A stretch of DNA of 64,000 nt from Brooklawnia sp963780175 (GTDB lineage: Bacteria; Actinomycetota; Actinomycetes; Propionibacteriales; Propionibacteriaceae). The translations under genes were made by a program, and so were the position numbers. Location: positions 1-64,000 of the forward strand of contig CAWAAT010000003.1 of the NCBI GenBank assembly GCA_963780175.1, read 5' to 3'. Of the stretch, positions 61,865-64,000 are shown in pieces. The stretch's first letter is position 1, and each line of letters begins with the position of its first letter. Under the pieces are notes generated by a model. The model did no database searches. It was given only the letters and a program-made list of their open reading frames with translations, and was not told the origin of the DNA.

Positions 61865-62595
61865 GGATGGTCCTCTCGACGGGCGGTCGCCAGCGTGACC
61901 GGGGGATGCTCCGCCCGGAAGTCATTGACATGGGCGTCGCTGGCGTATCCCAACGCCAGCCCGGTGATCAGCTTATAACGGGCCGGGACGTCGAACTCGG
62001 CGTCCACCGGGTGGCGCCAGGTCGCCAGCACCCCCAACGGGCACGATCCGATGCCGCGGGCCTGCGCCGAAAGCATGAGGGTTTGCAGCATCAGTCCGGC
62101 GTCGTGCGCAGCAAATGGCATCAGCCCCTCGTGCACGAAAAGCCACACCACGGTCGGGGCCCCGAAGAACTCGCAGTTGCGGCGGGCCTGGGCGTCCCGA
62201 GCGGCTCGATCACCTCGGCCGATGCCCAGGTGACGGTAGAGCTGTCGGCCCACCTGGACGCTGCGGCCGCGCAGGTCGTCGGGGTAGCGTCCCCACGTCT
62301 TGAAGTCGGCGTCTGGGAACCCGCGGCGCAGCAACAGACCCTTGACAAGCGCCAGCGGCTCGCGGTGCTGCAGCCCCAGGGACGCGTCGAACGCGCGCAG
62401 GTAGGCGTCCCGTAACCTGTCCGTCTGTTCACCCGAGGCGACGGCCAGGCAGTAGGGGCGGGTGTTGCTCCAGCTCGGGGCGTGGCGGGCGTCATCAAGG
62501 ATCGCCGCCAGCACGTCGTCGGGCACCGCGTCGGGACGGAAGTCGCGGACGGTGTGGCGTCCCCTCACCAGTTCTTCGAACTCTGCAGCCTTCAC
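61861..62595 (-). CDS. Nitroreductase-family flavoprotein, BluB candidate
   Basis: 244 residues. RGRHTVRDFRPDAVPDDVLA binds the FMN phosphate; HAPSWSNTRPYCLAVASGEQ, GLMLQTLMLSAQARGIGSCP and LALGYASDAHVNDFR are nitroreductase elements. The overlap with cobT suggests the BluB role, destroying FMNH2 to form 5,6-dimethylbenzimidazole. But the sequence looks more like an NfsA/NfnB nitroreductase and has a long insert after SLGLQHREPLAL. GTG 62595 follows TAGGCT plus six bases, a leaderless start. Confidence 0.8.
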   Translation of the reverse strand: MKAAEFEELVRGRHTVRDFRPDAVPDDVLAAILDDARHAPSWSNTRPYCLAVASGEQTDRLRDAYLRAFDASLGLQHREPLALVKGLLLRRGFPDADFKTWGRYPDDLRGRSVQVGRQLYRHLGIGRGDRAARDAQARRNCEFFGAPTVVWLFVHEGLMPFAAHDAGLMLQTLMLSAQARGIGSCPLGVLATWRHPVDAEFDVPARYKLITGLALGYASDAHVNDFRAEHPPVTLATARREDHP

Positions 62596-62607
62596 ACCTT
62601 GAGCCTA
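62593..62607 (-). promoter_or_regulatory. Leaderless start of the nitroreductase-cobT operon
   Basis: On the minus strand TAGGCT (62607-62602), six bases (CAAGGT), then GTG 62595. No cobalamin riboswitch precedes it. Confidence 0.5.
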
Positions 62608-62663
62608 GCCAGTTCGGCCCAGTGCATCTTCGGTAGGTTAGGGGCACGACGAGTCGAGGAGAG

Positions 62664-63737
62664 ATGACTGTGCCCAGGGTGTCGGTGATCATGCGGACCA
62701 AGGACCGGGATGTGCTGCTGCGTCGGGCCTTGTCAGATGTGGCCCGGCAGACGTTCACCGACTGGGGCCTGGTCATCGTCAACGACGGCGGCTCCGCGTC
62801 CGTGGTGGACGACGCACTGGCCGAGTCGGGTTTCGACCCGGCGAAGGTGCAGGTGATCCACAACCCGACCTCACACGGCATGGAGGCCGCGTCCAACCAG
62901 GGCCTCGACGCCGGCGCCTCCGAGTTCGTGGTCGTGCACGACGACGACGACACCTGGGCCGAGGATTTCCTGGCGGTCACGGTCGGGTTCCTGGACGAAC
63001 ACCCGGACGCCCCCGGAGTCACCGTTCGCACCGAGATCGTTTTCGAGGAGGAGCAGGACGGCCGCTACGTCGAGGTGGGGCGCGAGCCGTTCTGGGGTCA
63101 TCTGACGTCGATCAGCTACTACGACCTGCTGCAGATCAATCGGTTCGTCCCCATCTCGTTCCTCTACCGGCGGTCGGTGCATGACGCAGTGGGACGCTTC
63201 CGGGAGGACCTGCCGGTCGTGGGTGACTGGGACTTCCACCTGCGGATCGCTCGCAGGTGGAACATTCCGATGTTGCCCGAGCGGCCCCTGGCCTTCTGGC
63301 ACCACCGGCGCGGCGTCGAGGGGGTCTCCGGCAACAGCATCTACGCCGAGGCGGACGCTCACGTCGCCTGGGACAAGTGGGTTCGTGATGAGGCGCTGCG
63401 TTCCCAGACCCCGGACGCCCAGGCGCTGTACACGGCGCGCGCCATCAAGGAGTTGACCGACGAACTGCGGGGCCGGCTGAACGGGTTGGACCATGCGCTG
63501 GCCCGGCTGGACCGCTTCGATGAGGCGGCGGCGCGGCTGGAACGCGTGGAGGCCGCGGTGGCACGCCTTGACCGGTTGGACGAGGCGCTCGTCCGGCTCG
63601 AGCGGTTGGAGCAGGCTGCGGCCCGTCTCGAGGAGCAGGCCCGCGCCAACCAGGAACAGATCCGTGAGCTCGGGGTGATCGCGCTGCTGAGGCGCAAGTA
63701 CTGGCGCGCCCGGCAGCGACTGGGTGGCGATTCCTGA
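62664..63737 (+). CDS. GT2-type glycosyltransferase with decad-repeat coiled coil
   Basis: 357 residues from ATG 62664, behind GAGGAG. GT-A fold (about 1-240): VSVIMRTKDRDVLLRRAL, LVIVNDGGSASVVDD and the DxD-type metal site VVVHDDDDTWAEDF; DLPVVGDWDFHLRIARRW holds the acceptor-side acid. Residues 282-321 are four tandem 10-residue units of the form L-(D/E)-R-x-(D/E)-x-A-x-x-R, a likely coiled coil. It probably adds a sugar to a surface glycan. The next gene starts 4 bp after its stop. Confidence 0.88.
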   Translation: MTVPRVSVIMRTKDRDVLLRRALSDVARQTFTDWGLVIVNDGGSASVVDDALAESGFDPAKVQVIHNPTSHGMEAASNQGLDAGASEFVVVHDDDDTWAEDFLAVTVGFLDEHPDAPGVTVRTEIVFEEEQDGRYVEVGREPFWGHLTSISYYDLLQINRFVPISFLYRRSVHDAVGRFREDLPVVGDWDFHLRIARRWNIPMLPERPLAFWHHRRGVEGVSGNSIYAEADAHVAWDKWVRDEALRSQTPDAQALYTARAIKELTDELRGRLNGLDHALARLDRFDEAAARLERVEAAVARLDRLDEALVRLERLEQAAARLEEQARANQEQIRELGVIALLRRKYWRARQRLGGDS

Positions 63738-63741
63738 GGTG

Positions 63742-64000
63742 GTGCGAGTCGCGATCCTCAATGACATCGGCCAAGACGTCTACCACGTCGGTGACGAGGC
63801 GATGGCCCATGCAGCGGTGCAGCAGCTCCGCCGGCGCGGGCTGACCGATCTGGTGTTGTTGACCCGCGACCGCGACCTCACCAGGCGGTCCTTCGGTGAC
63901 GACGTCGACACCGCCCTGACGTGGCCGTTCCCCTGGCCCCCTGGCGAACGTGAGGCCGAACTGGCCCGGCTGCGGGCGTTCCTGTCGGGAGACAGCGGCG
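63742..64000 (+). CDS. Polysaccharide pyruvyl-transferase-like protein, 5' part
   Basis: The gene runs off the window; 86 residues are visible. RVAILNDIGQDVYHVGDEAM resembles the start of the polysaccharide pyruvyltransferase family (N-x-GDEA). It starts at GTG 63742 (or GTG 63739) right after the GT2 stop and is likely cotranscribed with it in a cell-surface glycan locus. Confidence 0.6.
   Translation, partial: MRVAILNDIGQDVYHVGDEAMAHAAVQQLRRRGLTDLVLLTRDRDLTRRSFGDDVDTALTWPFPWPPGEREAELARLRAFLSGDSG

Noticed and set aside
1..64000. tRNA, rRNA, CRISPR arrays, prophage integrases
   Set aside because: No T-loop-like GGTTCGA(A/T)TCC context, no rRNA blocks, no regularly spaced short repeats and no integrase motifs were noticed while reading; a tRNAscan or CRISPR-finder run was not possible.

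Overview
This window is a 64-kb piece of a high-GC actinobacterial chromosome. The gene set points to Propionibacteriales, probably Propionibacteriaceae: a full anaerobic-type (cbi/cob) corrin pathway with several fused enzymes, a hemA-hemCD-hemB-hemL operon on the glutamate (C5) route, DUF222/13E12 HNH proteins, MpaB/DUF2236, DUF5997, and many genes that start on a GTG a few bases after a TANNNT box (leaderless transcripts). The family-level call is an inference from gene content.

Region 1 (1-32.3 kb) is an accessory, partly decayed region. It holds two toxin-antitoxin pairs (XRE-nucleotidyltransferase/HEPN at 34-881; RHH/MazF-like at 8342-8915), a broken IS1634-family transposase joined to a truncated TRAP-transporter gene, an IS5-type remnant beside a truncated DUF222 gene, and stubs of Fic, alpha/beta hydrolase, multicopper oxidase, flavoprotein, LOG and SDR genes. 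Between them are intact genes: GntR/FadR regulator, long-chain acyl-CoA ligase with an unusual repeat tail, YwaF-like membrane protein, Cof-type HAD phosphatase, polar amino-acid ABC transporter, NlpC/P60-like secreted protein, DUF808 protein, CoA-disulfide-reductase-like flavoprotein, cysteine synthase, FMN reductase, LysE exporter, arsenite methyltransferase and a second acyl-CoA synthetase. A short ORF at 27639 sits behind a promoter bracketed by two identical-type palindromes.

Region 2 (32.3-55.8 kb) is the tetrapyrrole supercluster. Corrin ring: cbiX-met8 fusion, cobI/cbiL, cbiF, cbiE, cbiG-cobJ fusion, cobA, cobK, cbiT, cobH/cbiC and cbiD. Amidation, adenosylation and side chain: cobB-cobC fusion, cobQ-cobO fusion and cbiB. 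Cobalt uptake: cbiMNQO, preceded by a cobalamin riboswitch. Heme precursors: hemA, hemCD, hemB and hemL, in one overlapping operon that ends in cbiB. Uroporphyrinogen III made by HemA/L/B/CD feeds CobA and then the corrin enzymes. Between cbiD and cbiX lies about 0.8 kb of nested inverted repeats and the C-terminal stub of a DUF222/HNH gene.

Region 3 (55.8-64 kb) has DUF5997 plus a LysR-effector-like protein, a DUF2892 protein, a DEAD-box RNA helicase, a GCS2-type glutamate-cysteine ligase with a class I amidotransferase, cobT with an overlapping nitroreductase-family gene (BluB candidate), and the start of a glycan locus (GT2, pyruvyl-transferase-like). CobU and CobS are not in the window.

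Several conserved genes (cobB, cobQ, cbiM, cbiN, the helicase, MpaB) are interrupted by single-base shifts, some at short homopolymers. Base-calling errors are a serious alternative to real decay and should be excluded first.
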